A program made the position numbers and the translations under genes. Under the pieces are notes generated by a model. That model was given only the letters and a program-made list of their open reading frames with translations, searched no databases and was not told where the DNA came from. Positions 12,001 to 23,300 of a stretch of 64,000 bases of DNA are shown one piece after another. The number at the start of each line of letters is the position of its first letter. Position 1 is the first letter of the stretch. The stretch lies in assembly GCA_027627225.1 (NCBI GenBank), contig JAPFQT010000164.1, forward strand, positions 18,501-82,500. The letters run 5' to 3'. This DNA is from Congeria kusceri (taxonomy: Eukaryota; Mollusca; Bivalvia; Myida; Dreissenidae).

Positions 12001-12352
12001 ATTCTAACACGATACTCGTTAATTTTTCTATAGAAAAAGAACAAAATTATCGTTAATAAACTACCAAATTAACAACGCAAAGAGAAGTCCCGATTCTGAG
12101 CGGAGTATAGTAAAAAGTAGTTCCAATTACAATTGCAAAAATATATGTCAAATAATATTAAAATCGAAATAATTTTCGCATTATCTTTGTTTATTGGATA
12201 ATAAACAACTCTTTATCGTTCTGATGCGTGCATATTAAACAAAACTAGCTAACGCCCTCGTGGTTTAATTCCTACGCATCAGAACTCCAAATCGTTGTTA
12301 ACTGGCCGATAAACAACGATAAATCGAAAAGTATTTCTTTAATCGTTCAGAA
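12001..12352 (-). repeat. Foldback family F copy
   Basis: It reads from 'attctaacacgatactcg' through 'cccgattctgagcgg' to the long hairpin half ('ttctgatgcgtg' opposite 'cctacgcatcagaac') and the palindrome TGGCCGATAAACAACGA. The orientation is opposite to the copies at 1609 and 14343. Non-coding. Confidence 0.75.
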
Positions 12353-12357
12353 CGTGT

Positions 12358-12545
12358 AATAGGGTTGTCGTGCAACATCACGATATCCTCGTGCACAGTG
12401 TACATGTACAGTCATGAAAGTTGCCCGCTCGATCGATTACAGCAAAGCACGAGGAAATCGTGAAATTCGCGTGTCATACAGAAAAGCTATTTTTAGCTTC
12501 CGGCAGTTTCTGGTTTAAAATATGATGTCTACAAAAGACATATGG
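12358..12545. repeat. Duplicated block, paralogue of 21903-22098
   Basis: Shared landmarks in order are 'cgatatcctcgtgcacagtg', 'tacatgtacagtca', 'gaaagttgc', 'acagcaaagcacgagga', 'tgtcatacag' and 'aaaagacatatggg'. The partner at 21.9 kb has the same landmarks in the same order. It marks the left edge of a colinear duplication that continues to about 15060. Not coding as far as can be seen. Confidence 0.65.
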
Positions 12546-12791
12546 GGTCGTATTCCAGAAACATCTTAAGTTTACCTTATAGTATTGTCACTTAAGTTTT
12601 GATTTTTTTAAGTACTTAAAAAACTACATGAAATCAAATTAAAGCGAAGTTAATAGTAGTAAATAATTAGTACGAAAGTAGTGAATTCTAAGCAAGATTT
12701 CATGCACATACGGAATAAAATGCTAAAGACAAATGATGATCTTTAGGCTTAGGATAAGATTTACTTAAGGTGTTTCTGAAATATGTACCAT
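12546..12791. mobile_element. MITE with TATTCCAGAAAC terminal repeats
   Basis: The left end GTCGTATTCCAGAAACATCT is inverted at the right end as AGGTGTTTCTGAAATATGTAC, with TTAAGT and a CTTA-rich stretch also mirrored. About 246 bp and no ORF. It is related in style to the elements at 28441 and 36554. Confidence 0.6.
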
Positions 12792-12895
12792 GAGGTCATA
12801 TTTATATAGATTCCTAAGTAAAAATAAGCAAAAATACCAATATGAGTTTGAAACACTATGCTTCGGAACATGTGCATGCTGACAAATACATTAAT

Positions 12896-13612
12896 AACAA
12901 AAGCTGTTTGTAAAAAAGTTATGCACCTCTAGGTTAAAATAGCTAAAACGGCTTAATTTAGATAATCAAGGGCCATAACTCCACAGTAATTGGGACGATT
13001 TGGTTGATTATCAAACTTAACAGAGATAATACGCCCACAAAGATTTTCACCAAGTTTGATGAAGATCGGCTATGAACTGTTGGACATAGATACAGAAACG
13101 GCTTAAAAGGCCAGTTTTATATACCGGTAATTTAAGGGCAATAACTCCACATTTCCTGTGACAATTCGGCTGATTATGGAACTTGACCTAGATATTATTA
13201 TTACAAACATTGTCATGAAGTTTGGTGAAGATTGGATAAAAAAAAATTGTTGAACTCAGAGAGCGGACACGGCGAAAAAGCCTAATTTTAAATATTCAAG
13301 GGCCATAACTCCACAATTCCTAGGGCGATTTGGCTGATTATCACACTTGGCCTAGATATTATTATTACAAACATATTCATGAAGTTTAGTGAAGATCGGA
13401 TGAAAACTGTTGGACTTAGAGAGAGGAAACAGCTAAAAAGCCAATTTTAGATAATTCATCGGCCATAACTCCACAATTGCTGATTATAGAACTAGACCTA
13501 GATATTATGCCCACAAACATTTTCTTGAAGTTTGATGAAGATCAGATGAAAACTGTTGAACTTAGAGAGCGGAAACGAAGTTGTCTACCGACCCACCGAC
13601 ATTAACTTTTTG
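12896..13612 (+). mobile_element. Satellite-filled element, family C, 3'-truncated
   Basis: The start is ACAAAAGCTGTTTGTAAAA then TTATGCACC, as in the copy at 11190. About four internal units of roughly 155 bp follow ('agggccataactccac', 'gcgatttggctgattatc', 'cctagatattatt', 'gaagtttggtgaagat'). It stops at 'ctaccgacccaccgacatt' without the final stem-loop. Confidence 0.7.
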
Positions 13613-13751
13613 TGACAAAATCTTCAAACAACGCATTTCTTTGTCAGAAAATCCAGAGGTAACATTTTAGAATAATGGGATTTTTCTGAATTTGCGACTA
13701 CGACTTGTCATAAATACCAGGCTTATTTGAGTACCAGATTTTAGTATAAAG

Positions 13752-13900
13752 TTGTCACAGGGTGAATTTTAAGGCGCAATTCGGTTTGAGCGACAAATAA
13801 ACACAAGTGGATTGTAGATATATTTTAGGGTAAAAACAAACACAATAATTTGATAATAATGTACATTTATTAACTTTACTTAAAATTCACCCTGTGACAA
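13752..13900. mobile_element. 149-bp MITE with perfect terminal inverted repeats
   Basis: The first bases, TTGTCACAGGGTGAATTTTA, are exactly inverted at the last bases, TAAAATTCACCCTGTGACAA, and the match extends to 22 bases. The near-perfect arms point to recent mobility. No ORF. The target-site duplication is unclear. Confidence 0.8.
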
Positions 13901-14342
13901 AGTGTTCCGATAGATTTCCGTAAGTTTGATGATTGTGCTATTACATGTATTATTATAGCTTTAAGTTTATGTTACCACTGTATTTTATACATTGTACTTC
14001 GTTCGCATACATTTCCTCAAACAAGCTACTTCACAATCCCGTACTTAATAAAGACTATTCTTGAAATTGTTCTATTATAATAACGCTGTTAATATGAGTA
14101 ACACTTGGTACCTACCGGTATGCAAATGTAAGCATTCTTTATTCAGGCTAAATGGCATTAGTACTCGGCATATTTGCAAACGCATAATTTTTTTCCAGAT
14201 ACGAAGTCTATTCTTTACTGTTTAGTCCAATATTGGGTTCTTGAATACGGGCCAGATCGCTTCCAACACTCATTTTAACTCGGAAAAGCTGTGGCCTCTT
14301 AACTGCAAATTAACATCGCACACGTTGTGTTGCTATTGTTTG
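13901..14342. other. No gene; contains a duplication anchor
   Basis: The stretch around 13905-13975 ('agatttccg ... tattacatg ... tttaagtttatgtta') resembles 22258-22318 and is one anchor of the 12-15 kb versus 22-23 kb duplication. Otherwise AT-rich without recognised features. Confidence 0.4.
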
Positions 14343-14628
14343 ATTAAGAAATAATTTTTAATGTATCGTTGTTTATCGGTCAATAAACAACAATTCGGAG
14401 TTCTGATGCAACAAAGAGTTGTTTATTGACCGATAAACCATGATAATGCGAAAATTATTCCGATTCTTACATGATTGAAGATATATTTTTGCAATTGTAA
14501 TTGGAACTACTTTTTACTATGCACCGCTCAGTATCGGGATTACTTTTTGATTAGTTATTGGGTAGTTTAACAACAATAATGTTGTTCTTATCTATAGAAT
14601 AATTAGCAAGTATCATGTTAGAATTTTT
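14343..14628 (+). repeat. Foldback family F copy
   Basis: It starts GATTAAGAAATAATTTTT and runs through ATCGTTGTTTATCGGTCAAT, a shortened hairpin half, 'accgctcagtatcgggatt' and 'tatcatgttagaatt'. The central GATGCGT arm is deleted relative to 12001-12352. Confidence 0.75.
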
Positions 14629-14837
14629 ACACAAGCTGGTAGGTGTACATGATCATACGTGTCTACGTTTTCAGATGGATTAAAATGATGAAGACTATGT
14701 TACGTCTTATGAAATAAGTTAAATGTCGTAACATTGTACAAAATAAGCACTTGCTGAAAACTCATAACATTTAAACGAGCAAGCCGCCAACAGATGGATG
14801 TAAATGCATGGAATTAACTGTTATAAAAGCATGTGTC

Positions 14838-15060
14838 AGTAATTAACAACAATCACAAATTCAATAAAATATGGATTATATTTAAATTTGTTCCAAATTA
14901 GATTTAAATCTAGTTTATTACTGTCACTGTATACAATTTCAACCCTTTTAATATAAAACTAATCAACTTGCATTTGTAGTTACTTCAATCAAATACATAA
15001 ATAAAACCTCAAATAAATCAGGCAAGTACAGTTTAAGTGTTCACGGTCTTTGTCCGAATT
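14838..15060. repeat. Duplicated block, paralogue of 23100-23300
   Basis: Shared landmarks in order are 'aatcaca', 'aaaatat', 'tttgttccaaat', 'ctgtcactgta', 'tataaaa', 'catttgtagt', 'caat/catca', 'ataaaacctcaaa' and 'caagt'. It is the right-hand anchor of the colinear duplication whose left anchor is 12358-12545. Confidence 0.6.
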
Positions 15061-15244
15061 GCAAGTCCTCCAACAGGTTATTGAATATTGAAAAAATAGT
15101 TTACTAATAAAATGTAAATTTAAAATGTAATTTAAAGAGACTTGTTCACAGATTTTTCGCAATTTAAGTAAATGTCATTAAATGTCTTAACTGCAAAAAT
15201 AACAGCAGCATCTGGAGATATCTAAAACAAATATTATATAAAGA

Positions 15245-15460
15245 ACAAGCGCTGTCAGAGGTCAGCGCGCTCAACTATTCGAAGTATTTCAGTTGTACAT
15301 ATTTTTGAAAGTGGAAGGGACGTACATTTGTTGAATAACAAAGCTGAGTTATAGCATTTATTTCATCAATTTATTCCATGTTTCGAGTGAACACCTTATG
15401 TACTTTAGAAATTATAAGACTTTGGAACAAACACTTTAAATCTGCTGCGTCACAGATTGG
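15245..15460 (+). mobile_element. 5' part of satellite-filled element, family T
   Basis: It starts ACAAGCGCTGTCAGAGGTCA and then GCGCGCTCAACTATTCGAAG. The GCGCTG / CAGCGC palindrome sits just after the start, as the family requires. One partial internal unit follows, then similarity fades. A 3' part of the same family begins at 16225, so the two could be halves of one interrupted copy. Confidence 0.6.
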
Positions 15461-15767
15461 AAAATTGACAAAAATGGAAAATAAAATGTTTCAAATCTAG
15501 AAAAACAAGATATTATTTAATAGAACTGACTAAAATAACATTGTTGACACATTAACAAAAGTTCCCAACACCTTGGTTTAATCATTACAACGCATTCTTT
15601 CAATCCGATTTCAAAAGCGTTCGAGACGCTTTTTAACTATTTATAACTCGTAGGTTGTTGTTGTGAAATTATCACGTGATCCAAACAGCCAATTAATTTC
15701 GCTTCCGGAGTCCCATTTTTTACAAAACATAAGTCCGAAATTACAAGTAGCGCTCCGTGCAAATGAC

Positions 15768-15835
15768 TTTAGAGGCGCGGTTAGAGCATCAGCCTCTCAC
15801 GCCGAGGACCCGGGTCCAATGCCCGTAAGTGCTCA
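15768..15835 (+). tRNA. tRNA-like sequence, probably a pseudogene
   Basis: A D-arm-like GCGCGGTTAGAGC is followed by an anticodon-arm-like CCTC ... GAGG and a T-arm-like CCCGGGTCCAATGCCCG with a GGTCCAATGCC B-box. The T-loop lacks the usual TTCGA and no acceptor stem closes. It could be the head of a SINE. No isotype is assigned. Confidence 0.35.
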
Positions 15836-16224
15836 TAATTATTTATGTTCATTTCAATGCTGTTAGAAGTAATCTTTGTTTGCACGATATCTTTCAATTA
15901 TTTTTGGTGAAATAAAGAGATATATCAATAAACGTAAATAAAAAAAATATATATACAATACTATATCATCTCTCGTTTTAATCAGCTATTGGAATCGCAT
16001 CTGGCGTGTTAATAAACGGTCCGAAATTACCATTACTCAGTAGCACACACCGACTAGTCCTAGTCTATTTTTAGACGGGCTTTCTCAAAAGAGTCGTTTT
16101 GTCTGCTATTATTTGCATTGTTATTATACTATTAAGCGGTGCTTCATTTGCTGTATTTGATGACTATCATATTATTTACATTACAAACAACGTTTATGGC
16201 CTCTTTCATATATGTCTAATCATC
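15836..16224. other. No gene recognised
   Basis: AT-rich spacer between a tRNA-like sequence and a family T element. Confidence 0.3.
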
Positions 16225-17056
16225 TGTGAAGTAGCAGCTTTGACCTGAAAATCTCTATAAAAAGTGGGCAAACCTCTGCCAAAATACAACAAAGTGTTAA
16301 AGAGATTGTTGCAAAAGAGGCTGGAGTTGATTAAAAAGTTGTATTCAAAGTTTCAAATAAATACCTTATGTTGGTTAGAAATTATAAGACTTTTGAATAA
16401 AAACTTTACACTGAAAATCTATGTGAAAATGGGGTTAACTCTGTCAAAATGCAAAACAGGGTTATGTGGATTGTGGCACCTGATGATGTAGTTGATGACA
16501 AAGGTATTTGCCAAGTTTCAATTGAATAACCTATACAGTTTTGAAGATATAAAACTTTTGAATATAAACTTAATTCTAAAAAAGCTGTATGCAAAAGGGA
16601 CATTAATATGCCAAAATACAAAACAGAGTTACAGGGAATGTTGCACCTGATGCTTGATGGTAAAGGTAGATTCCATGTTTCAAGAGAATAACCTATGAAG
16701 TTTTGAATTTACAATACATTTGAATAAAAACTAACCGAAAATATATGTGAAAAAGAGGCATAATTCTGTTAAAATACAAAACTGAGTTATGGGGAATGCT
16801 AATATTTGAATATTAACTTTGACCAGAAAATCTATGTGAACAATAGCATAACTCTGTCAATATACATAACTGATTTATGGGAGTTGATGCTGGAGTTGAT
16901 GACAAAGTTATATTCCAAGTTTCAAGTGAATAACTTATGTATTTGTGAAGTAACAAGACTTTTGAATAAAAACTTTAACCAAGATAAGACGCCGACGCCG
17001 ACACCGACGCTGGGGGTAGTAGGAAAGCTCACCTATTCTTCGAATAGTCGAACTAA
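16225..17056 (+). mobile_element. Satellite-filled element, family T, 3' part
   Basis: Four to five imperfect units carry 'gaaaatctatgtgaaaa', 'ataactctgtcaaaatac', 'aaaacagagttatgggg', 'gttgatgacaaaggta' and 'ccaagtttcaagtgaataac'. The end is a GACGCCGACG stretch, 'gtaggaaagctcacc', the stem CTATTCTTCGAATAG and TCGAACTAA. The short open frames inside are the repeat unit, not genes. Confidence 0.75.
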
Positions 17057-17078
17057 AAACAGGTAAATTTAAAAAAAA

Positions 17079-17151
17079 TGCCATCGCCGGGATTCGAACC
17101 CTGGACCTTTGAGTTCAAAAACTCGTGCGCTAACAACTCGGCTATTCGGAC
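17079..17151 (-). tRNA. tRNA-like sequence with Pol III terminator
   Basis: On the minus strand it has TAGCCGAGTTGTTAGCGC (A-box-like), an anticodon-arm region GAGTT...AACTC and a good T-arm CAGGGTTCGAATCCCGG. Just after the 3' end comes a run of eight T, a Pol III terminator. The acceptor strands pair at only two or three positions and the D-stem is weak, so a functional tRNA is doubtful; a tRNA-derived SINE head or pseudogene is more likely. Confidence 0.45.
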
Positions 17152-17646
17152 TTATACATTTTGCTTGTAAGTGATACACGTGTTTACCAAAATACCGACG
17201 AAAAGCGTTACAAACACTTTATCATTTTATCCATTTCAATTAATGATTATCCATAAACGAAACGATATTTCCAATATATTTCTTAGTCATGAGTGTTATT
17301 GCGCTTGATAGTAAATGATGTATAATTTCTTTTTGGAATATATGACAATTTTTTTGAAAATTGTCAATTTGCCAATCTGTGAACAGGTCCCTTGAAGCTT
17401 ACATTATTATCCCGTTTACTTCAATATAGGGGAAGCCACTGCTGCCTCGAGTTTGCACAGGAGTAAATTCCAGTTGTCTCCCTTGCGATGGACAGAATCA
17501 GTTTGTTCACTAGTTGATTTTCATGTTTGCTCGAAAGTTATATGCATTCTGTTTAGGTTGCGAATACAATAATCATAAAATGAGTCGGTTTATAATATTT
17601 TAACTTTTATTTTATCATATTTCCTTATACACATTGCTGAACCGCC
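17152..17646. other. No gene recognised
   Basis: AT-rich spacer before a large minisatellite. No domain or RNA signal is seen. Confidence 0.3.
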
Positions 17647-18800
17647 CAGCAGACTTGGGGAAACACTAGCGCTCCAACATACTTGGAGAAAGACTAGCGT
17701 TCCAACAGACTTCGATAAAGACTAGCGCACCAACAGACTTCGATAAAGACTAGCGCTCCAATAGACTTCGATAAAGACTACCGCTCCAACAAACTTCGAT
17801 AAAGACTAGCGCACCAACAGACTTCGATAAAGACTAGCGCTCCAACAGACTTTGATACAGACTAGCGCTCCAACAGACTTCGATAAAGACTAGCGCTCCA
17901 ACAGACTTCGATAAAGACTAGCGCTCCAACATACTGGAGACAGACTAGCGCTCCAACATACAGGAGAAAGACAAGCGCTCAAACTGACTTGGAGAAAGAC
18001 TAGCGCTCCAACAAACTTAGAGAAGACTAGCGCTCGAACAGACTTGGAGAAAGACTAGCGCTCCATCAGACTTGGGAAATACTAGCGCTCCAACATACTT
18101 AGGGAAGACTAGCACTCTAACAGTCTTGGAGAAAGACTAGCACTCCAACAGACTTGGATAAGAATAGCGCTCCAACAGACTTGGAGAAGACTAGCGCTCT
18201 AACAGACTTGGAGAAAGACTAGTGGTCCAACAGACTTGGAGAAGACTAGCGCCATAGCAGACTTGGAGAAAGACTAGCGCTCCAACAGACTTTGAGAAGA
18301 CTGGCGCTCCAACAGACTTGGAGAAAGACTAGCGCTAAAACATACTGGGAGATGACTAGCGCTCCATCAGACTTGGAGAAGACTAGCGCTCCAACAGACT
18401 TGGAGAAAGACTAGCGCTCCATCAGACTTTGAGAAGACTAGCGCTCCAACAGACTTGGAGAAAGACAGCGCTCCAAAAAACGTAGAGGAGACTAGCGCTC
18501 CAACAGACTTAGAGAAGACTAGCGCCCTAGCAGACTTGGAGAAAACTAGCGCTCCAACAGACATGGAGAAGACTAGCGCTCCAACAGACTTGGAGAAAGA
18601 CTAGCGCTCAAACAGGTTTGGAGAAAGACAAGCGCTCCAACAGACTTGGAGAAAGACTATCACTCCATCAGACTTGGAGAATGACTAGCGCTCCAAAGAC
18701 TAGCGCTTTATCAGACTAGGAGAAAGACTAGCGCTCCAACAGACATGGAGAATGACAAGCGATCTAACCGACTTGGAGAAAGACTAGCGCTCCAACACAC
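17647..18800. repeat. 27-28-bp minisatellite built on AGCGCT
   Basis: About 42 units of the form GACTAGCGCTCCAACAGACT followed by TGGAGAAA. A block at about 17700-17935 carries a homogeneous variant (TCGATAAA instead of TGGAGAAA), so local homogenisation has occurred. One- and two-base length changes scatter through the array. Open frames across it are artefacts. Confidence 0.9.
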
Positions 18801-19245
18801 TCATTTTGTGAAAAGACACAAACATACTTAGTGCAAGACCATCGCTCTAACACACTTATTGTATCCAAGACAAGCACTCCAACGCACTTATTTTATACAA
18901 GACCAGCGATCTAACACATTTATTTTATCAAGACCAGCGCTCCAACTGACTTATTTTATCCAAGACCAGCGCTCCAACACACTTATATTTTCCAAGACCA
19001 GCGCTCTAACACACTTATTTTATCCAAGACAAGCGCTCCAACACACTTATTTTATCCAAGACTAGCACTCTCAAACACTTATTTTATCCAAGACCAGCGC
19101 TCTAACATACTTATTTTATCAAAGACCAGCGCTCTTACAAACTTATTTTATCCAAGACCAGCGTTCTAACACACTTATTTTATCCAAGACTAGCGCTCCA
19201 ACCCTCTTATTTTATCCCAGACCAGTGCTTACTACACTTATTATA
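18801..19245. repeat. 32-bp minisatellite sharing the AGCGCT core
   Basis: About 13 units of CACACTTATTTTATCCAAGA followed by CCAGCGCTCTAA. It directly continues the preceding array and keeps the AGCGCTC-AACA core, but the rest of the unit has been replaced by CTTATTTTATCC. A transition unit lies near 18790-18850. Confidence 0.88.
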
Positions 19246-21049
19246 TATTTATTGTCGGTAATTACAGCACTAATCCATTTACAATGACATAAAATGTTGT
19301 CATAATAAACACTCTGTTAACATTAATCGTTTTTACTACAAGTTGTACATGTGAGTCGATTGGTTTGAAAAGTTAACCAGTTAACAGTATGTTATGCTCT
19401 GTTAACAACCGTCATTTTTGTATGTCTACATACATTTTGCATTTCAAAGTGTTAATCAGGATGCATCATGTCTTATATGGTATGTTTCTCAGTCAGTATA
19501 CCGGAAGAAGTGTACCACAAATTAAACAAGTGGCACAAAACGCTGTGGCCGCAATGATTCCCAGGCGTGGTGCAGAAAAAAACAAGCGCCGTTTATTTCA
19601 CTGTCGTTTTCGATTTGCATAAACAAGCATTAAAAACAGAGACATAAAAACTGAATACAGTTTGTTGTAAAACATGGTAAATTATGCAGTAAAAATATTT
19701 TTTTTTTTTTAAACAACTGTGAACAACCTTAGCGACTGCCAGTCGGGATGTATCTCCTCGGTGTTTTAATAATATAAATATTAAGCGATATTTTCCGACA
19801 CACATGATAGATAAAAATATCGTTTTAAAAAAGCTTTTCGTGGACACAAATTTCATGTTCAATTGTTTCCACAAGTGTTACGGGTATTATCTCTGGTAAA
19901 CAATGCAATGTGATAAAGTCAAAGCATATGTTACATGGTGCAGACTCTTCAATATTACGGTCATGAAACTGTTTTCATTTTATCAACGTGATGGCTGTAA
20001 ACAACCTGACGAAGACTACACAAATGTAGTTGTCATTTGTGTTTTCAAAATTCAGTAGCAGACCCCGATACAGGATTTTAAGTCAGAGGTGGCGTAATTA
20101 GTTCAGTACCTTCCAATATATTTATGTATAAACGATATATTTTGCATATCAATAACCAAATTAAATCGCGCGATATAATTAATTAGAAAATATTCTACAG
20201 GCGTTTTAGGCTTCTGTGCAAATATATTATAGTAAGAAAGCGGATAAGCTGATAGACTCATTTGATCGACTTATGTCATTCTTCGATTCAGGAGATTGTG
20301 ACAATGTCTAAGTAGTTGTAAGTTAATATTGTGCAATTAAAAAAAAATATCGATTTCTAAAATTAGACAATTTTACGGGAGACGTACGCCGACTTATCCC
20401 CCGACCCCAACCCCTCTAAATCTGCCGCTTGAGCTTTAACATAAATTTCCGACAAGCTATAGTCGAATGTAGATGAAATATATATTATTATGTCATGAAG
20501 AACCACGATTACTCAAAATAATTGATGTTTTCAGTAATAGGTTACCTTCGTATCTTCCAATAACAAACATTCATTTAAATGGATCCAGACGCTAATCCGG
20601 ATCACCACTAACTGCTAATCATGTGTTCATTGGGCAATTCCCAAACTTCCTAGAAAATGTCATGTCATGTAAAACGTTTTGCGTACAATTGCTGACAGAC
20701 AGACGTCAAGTTGCTAACAAACAGACAAACAACTAAACCAACGGTCAATTCATAAAAACATAAGTACCTTGGCGGTGGTTATTATTTCTTCGTCGGTCGT
20801 CAAAACCACGTGCAAAAAGTACACACATGATTACACGATGAAATGACACAGACTTCAAGAAGTCATAGACACTGTGCAATATGGTACAATTAATTATTAT
20901 AATTGCTGTCAGAGAAACTGTGAAGAATAGACAGAAAATCAATAAATGTTGTGAATTCAGGACCCGTCCGTCTGTGTTACGAAGCGCAGCCTTGCGTATT
21001 ACTAATGAAAAAGAACACTTTAATATATACTCATCAACAATATTAAAGG
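19246..21049. other. No gene recognised
   Basis: AT-rich sequence with no convincing coding exon. Short open frames carry no recognisable domain. A run of 13 T lies near 19697. Confidence 0.35.
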
Positions 21050-21651
21050 GTCAATGGAGTTTGCACACAACCACGTTCGCATAGGACGTAAATATTTACC
21101 TAACGTGATGTTCACAGACGAATCCATATTTAATATGGATTTTCAGGATGGTCGTCGACGACCGACTTGGCAAAGGAACGAAAGGTTTCAGAACTGCTCT
21201 GATCCTTGTGTGGGCAGGAATTGCTTGCGATAGCCGCACATACTTGTACTTCATCCGGAACGGAACCCTGATTGGGGAACGCTATTGGAACGAAATTCTG
21301 AATCCTGTTGTACGATTATATGCTAAAGACTTAAATTACGTGCTCGTTTGAAGGGACGGCATTTCACGGCCGCACCGCGCCAGGGTTGTTACTCGCTTCC
21401 TGATAGAGCAGACAATGGAGTACATGGACTGGCCTGCGAGGTCTCCCAACATGGACCCGATAGAACATGCCTGGGACATGCTTAAGTGCCGGATGTCTCG
21501 CCGCAATCGTCATCCAGAGACTCCAGCCTTGAAAACGCGTTGGTGAAGAAGGAAGGGAGAACCGTCTGGCAGACATCATGAAGCTGATTTTGAGTTTTAA
21601 CAACAGGTGCCGGGAGGTGACTCGAGCTAAAGGTGGACACACTTACTACTG
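21050..21651 (+). pseudogene. Decayed Tc1/mariner-type transposase (C-terminal half)
   Basis: Translated in shifting frames, the region shows the DDE catalytic half of a Tc1-like transposase. FTDESIF with the first catalytic Asp is near 21114. It is followed by a GRRRPTWQRNERF-like segment, then ALILVWAGIA and 'RNGTLIGERYWNEIL' at 21190-21300. After a frame change come 'RPHRARVV' and WPARSPNMDPIEHAWDML near 21430-21485, with the final acidic residue of the family position. The end NNRCREVTRAKGGHTYY plus stop is the usual Tc1 C terminus. At least two frameshifts break it, and the N-terminal DNA-binding half is not recognisable. Terminal inverted repeats were not found. It is a dead copy. Confidence 0.8.
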
Positions 21652-21902
21652 AGTTTAAAACACCGCGTGACAGAATTTGAAAAATAGTAATGATGACTTC
21701 ATTCGTTACACCACCCAGATATGCGGAAAGGTATATTTTAGGGCGTAGTCGGGTTTTCCTGTTTATATTCTAATGAACTTTGCAAACAGTATGCAATATT
21801 GTTATTTTACATTGTAATCAAACAAAATTTGTTTATGAAAGTACGTTCATGCTTATTGTGTTGAATATATATTTGACCCATTAATTATTTTGCTGATTAT
21901 AT

Positions 21903-22318
21903 TCGCGTTGAGACTGTCCTGCAATTCAACGATATCCTTGTGCACAGTGTACATGTACGGTCAGTGAAAGTTGCAAGCACGCTCGATAACAGCAAAGCTC
22001 GAGGAACTCATGAAATTTGTGTGTCGTGAAGGAAATCTATTTGTGGCTTCTCGTTTTCTTTTGAGTCAAATATACTGTTTACGAAAGACACATGGGCCCA
22101 TATTTATAAAGAATCTTAAGTAAATCTTAACTTAAAGTGAAAAAGTTGCGTTTGAAACACTGTGCGTCGGAACATGGGCGTGCCAGATACTAAATTTTAA
22201 TACATTTATAATTTATATATTTATATTTATATTTGCAACTTTGGCTGTACTGTCGTTGCACAACAGATTTCCATCCAGCTTTATATTTATGATATTACAT
22301 CTTTAGGTTTATGTTAAA
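21903..22318. repeat. Duplicated block, paralogue of the 12.36-13.97 kb anchors
   Basis: It matches 12358-12545 at its left part, then 12840-12885 ('gtttgaaacactgtgcgtcggaa'), then 13905-13975 in the same order. It lacks the family C element and the 149-bp MITE present between those anchors in the other copy, so it is the less interrupted copy. Confidence 0.6.
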
Positions 22319-22399
22319 CTTTTACTTGTTTAAATAACAGATATTCGACTGTGATTTCATCCGCTTTGCGCTTTCTTAAAAATATACATTATAACATGC

Positions 22400-22852
22400 A
22401 AGTCACCAGTGGTCGAACGGGTTTAATGCAGATATTCTCAAATGAAATTTAAGCACTTTTTCAGCACTTTTTAACGAGAGAAGATACAAATTCAAGCACT
22501 GCTTTAGTTTGCCCATTTACATTTAGAAAGGTTGGGTTGTAAGTATTCCTACTATTTAAAGATTCAGTACTTATGTTTAAAGAATATTTCAAACAACTTC
22601 GAATACTTAGCAGAACACAGTCCTTGAAAACATATTTTGCAGGCATATAAACCACTACGCTGGTGCCACAAAAGGTTTTCAGTGGTTTCTCATTTCGCAG
22701 AATATTTTAAGCACTTTTGAAGCCAACATATGCATTGTTCAAGCATTTGAGGTGTACTTAAGCATTTTAAGCATTCTAAGTCCATTCTCAGCACTTCTCA
22801 AGGAGCAGATTGAAATTCAAGCACTTTCAGGATTCGTATGAACCCTGTTAAA
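22400..22852 (-). mobile_element. hAT-type MITE remnant rich in AAGCACTT
   Basis: On the minus strand it begins CAGGGTTCATACGAATCCTG then AAAGTGCTTGAATTTCAA. The AAGCACTT/CAAGCA motif recurs about ten times across the interval. A CAGGGTTC terminus is typical of hAT non-autonomous elements in animals; that assignment is from general knowledge. The other end is not clear. An open frame on the minus strand here is not considered a gene. Confidence 0.5.
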
Positions 22853-23099
22853 TCTGGTATACGCTAGAGGGGACGGGCGATATAGAGGGCCTTGTTCTGC
22901 TTTGTATCTCTAGAATGGCAAAGATGCAACTGTCATATTGTTTATGCAAAAAATGACAGCAAGTTTGTATTTGTATTATCTTTAATTTATTATAAAAGTG
23001 TTGCCAAAAATTAGTGTTTAAAGTGATTGCACGCGCTAAAGTCTAGTCACCCCCTGGCAGCGTACAGTAAGAACAGACATGTACATAATGTGACAAAGT

Positions 23100-23300
23100 C
23101 CTATGTCAATAAATCACAGCATTCATAATTTCCACAAAATATTGCCTATGTTCAAGTTTGTTCCAAATATGTTCTAAATGTAATGTATCACTGGCACTGT
23201 AACAAATTCTACTGTTTTATATAAAAGAAATAAACTACCATTTGTAGTCATAACATCAATAAAACCTCAAAAAATGTTTTTCGGACAAGTTCAAAGAATT
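23100..23300. repeat. Duplicated block, paralogue of 14838-15060
   Basis: Right-hand anchor of the duplication ('tttgttccaaata', 'tcactggcactgtaac', 'taccatttgtagt', 'caataaaacctcaaa'). It is colinear with 21903-22318, as 14838-15060 is with 12358-13975. Confidence 0.6.

Noticed and set aside
17647..19245. Regular repeats resembling a CRISPR array
   Set aside because: Units abut without unique spacers and diverge gradually; the genome is eukaryotic. These are minisatellites.
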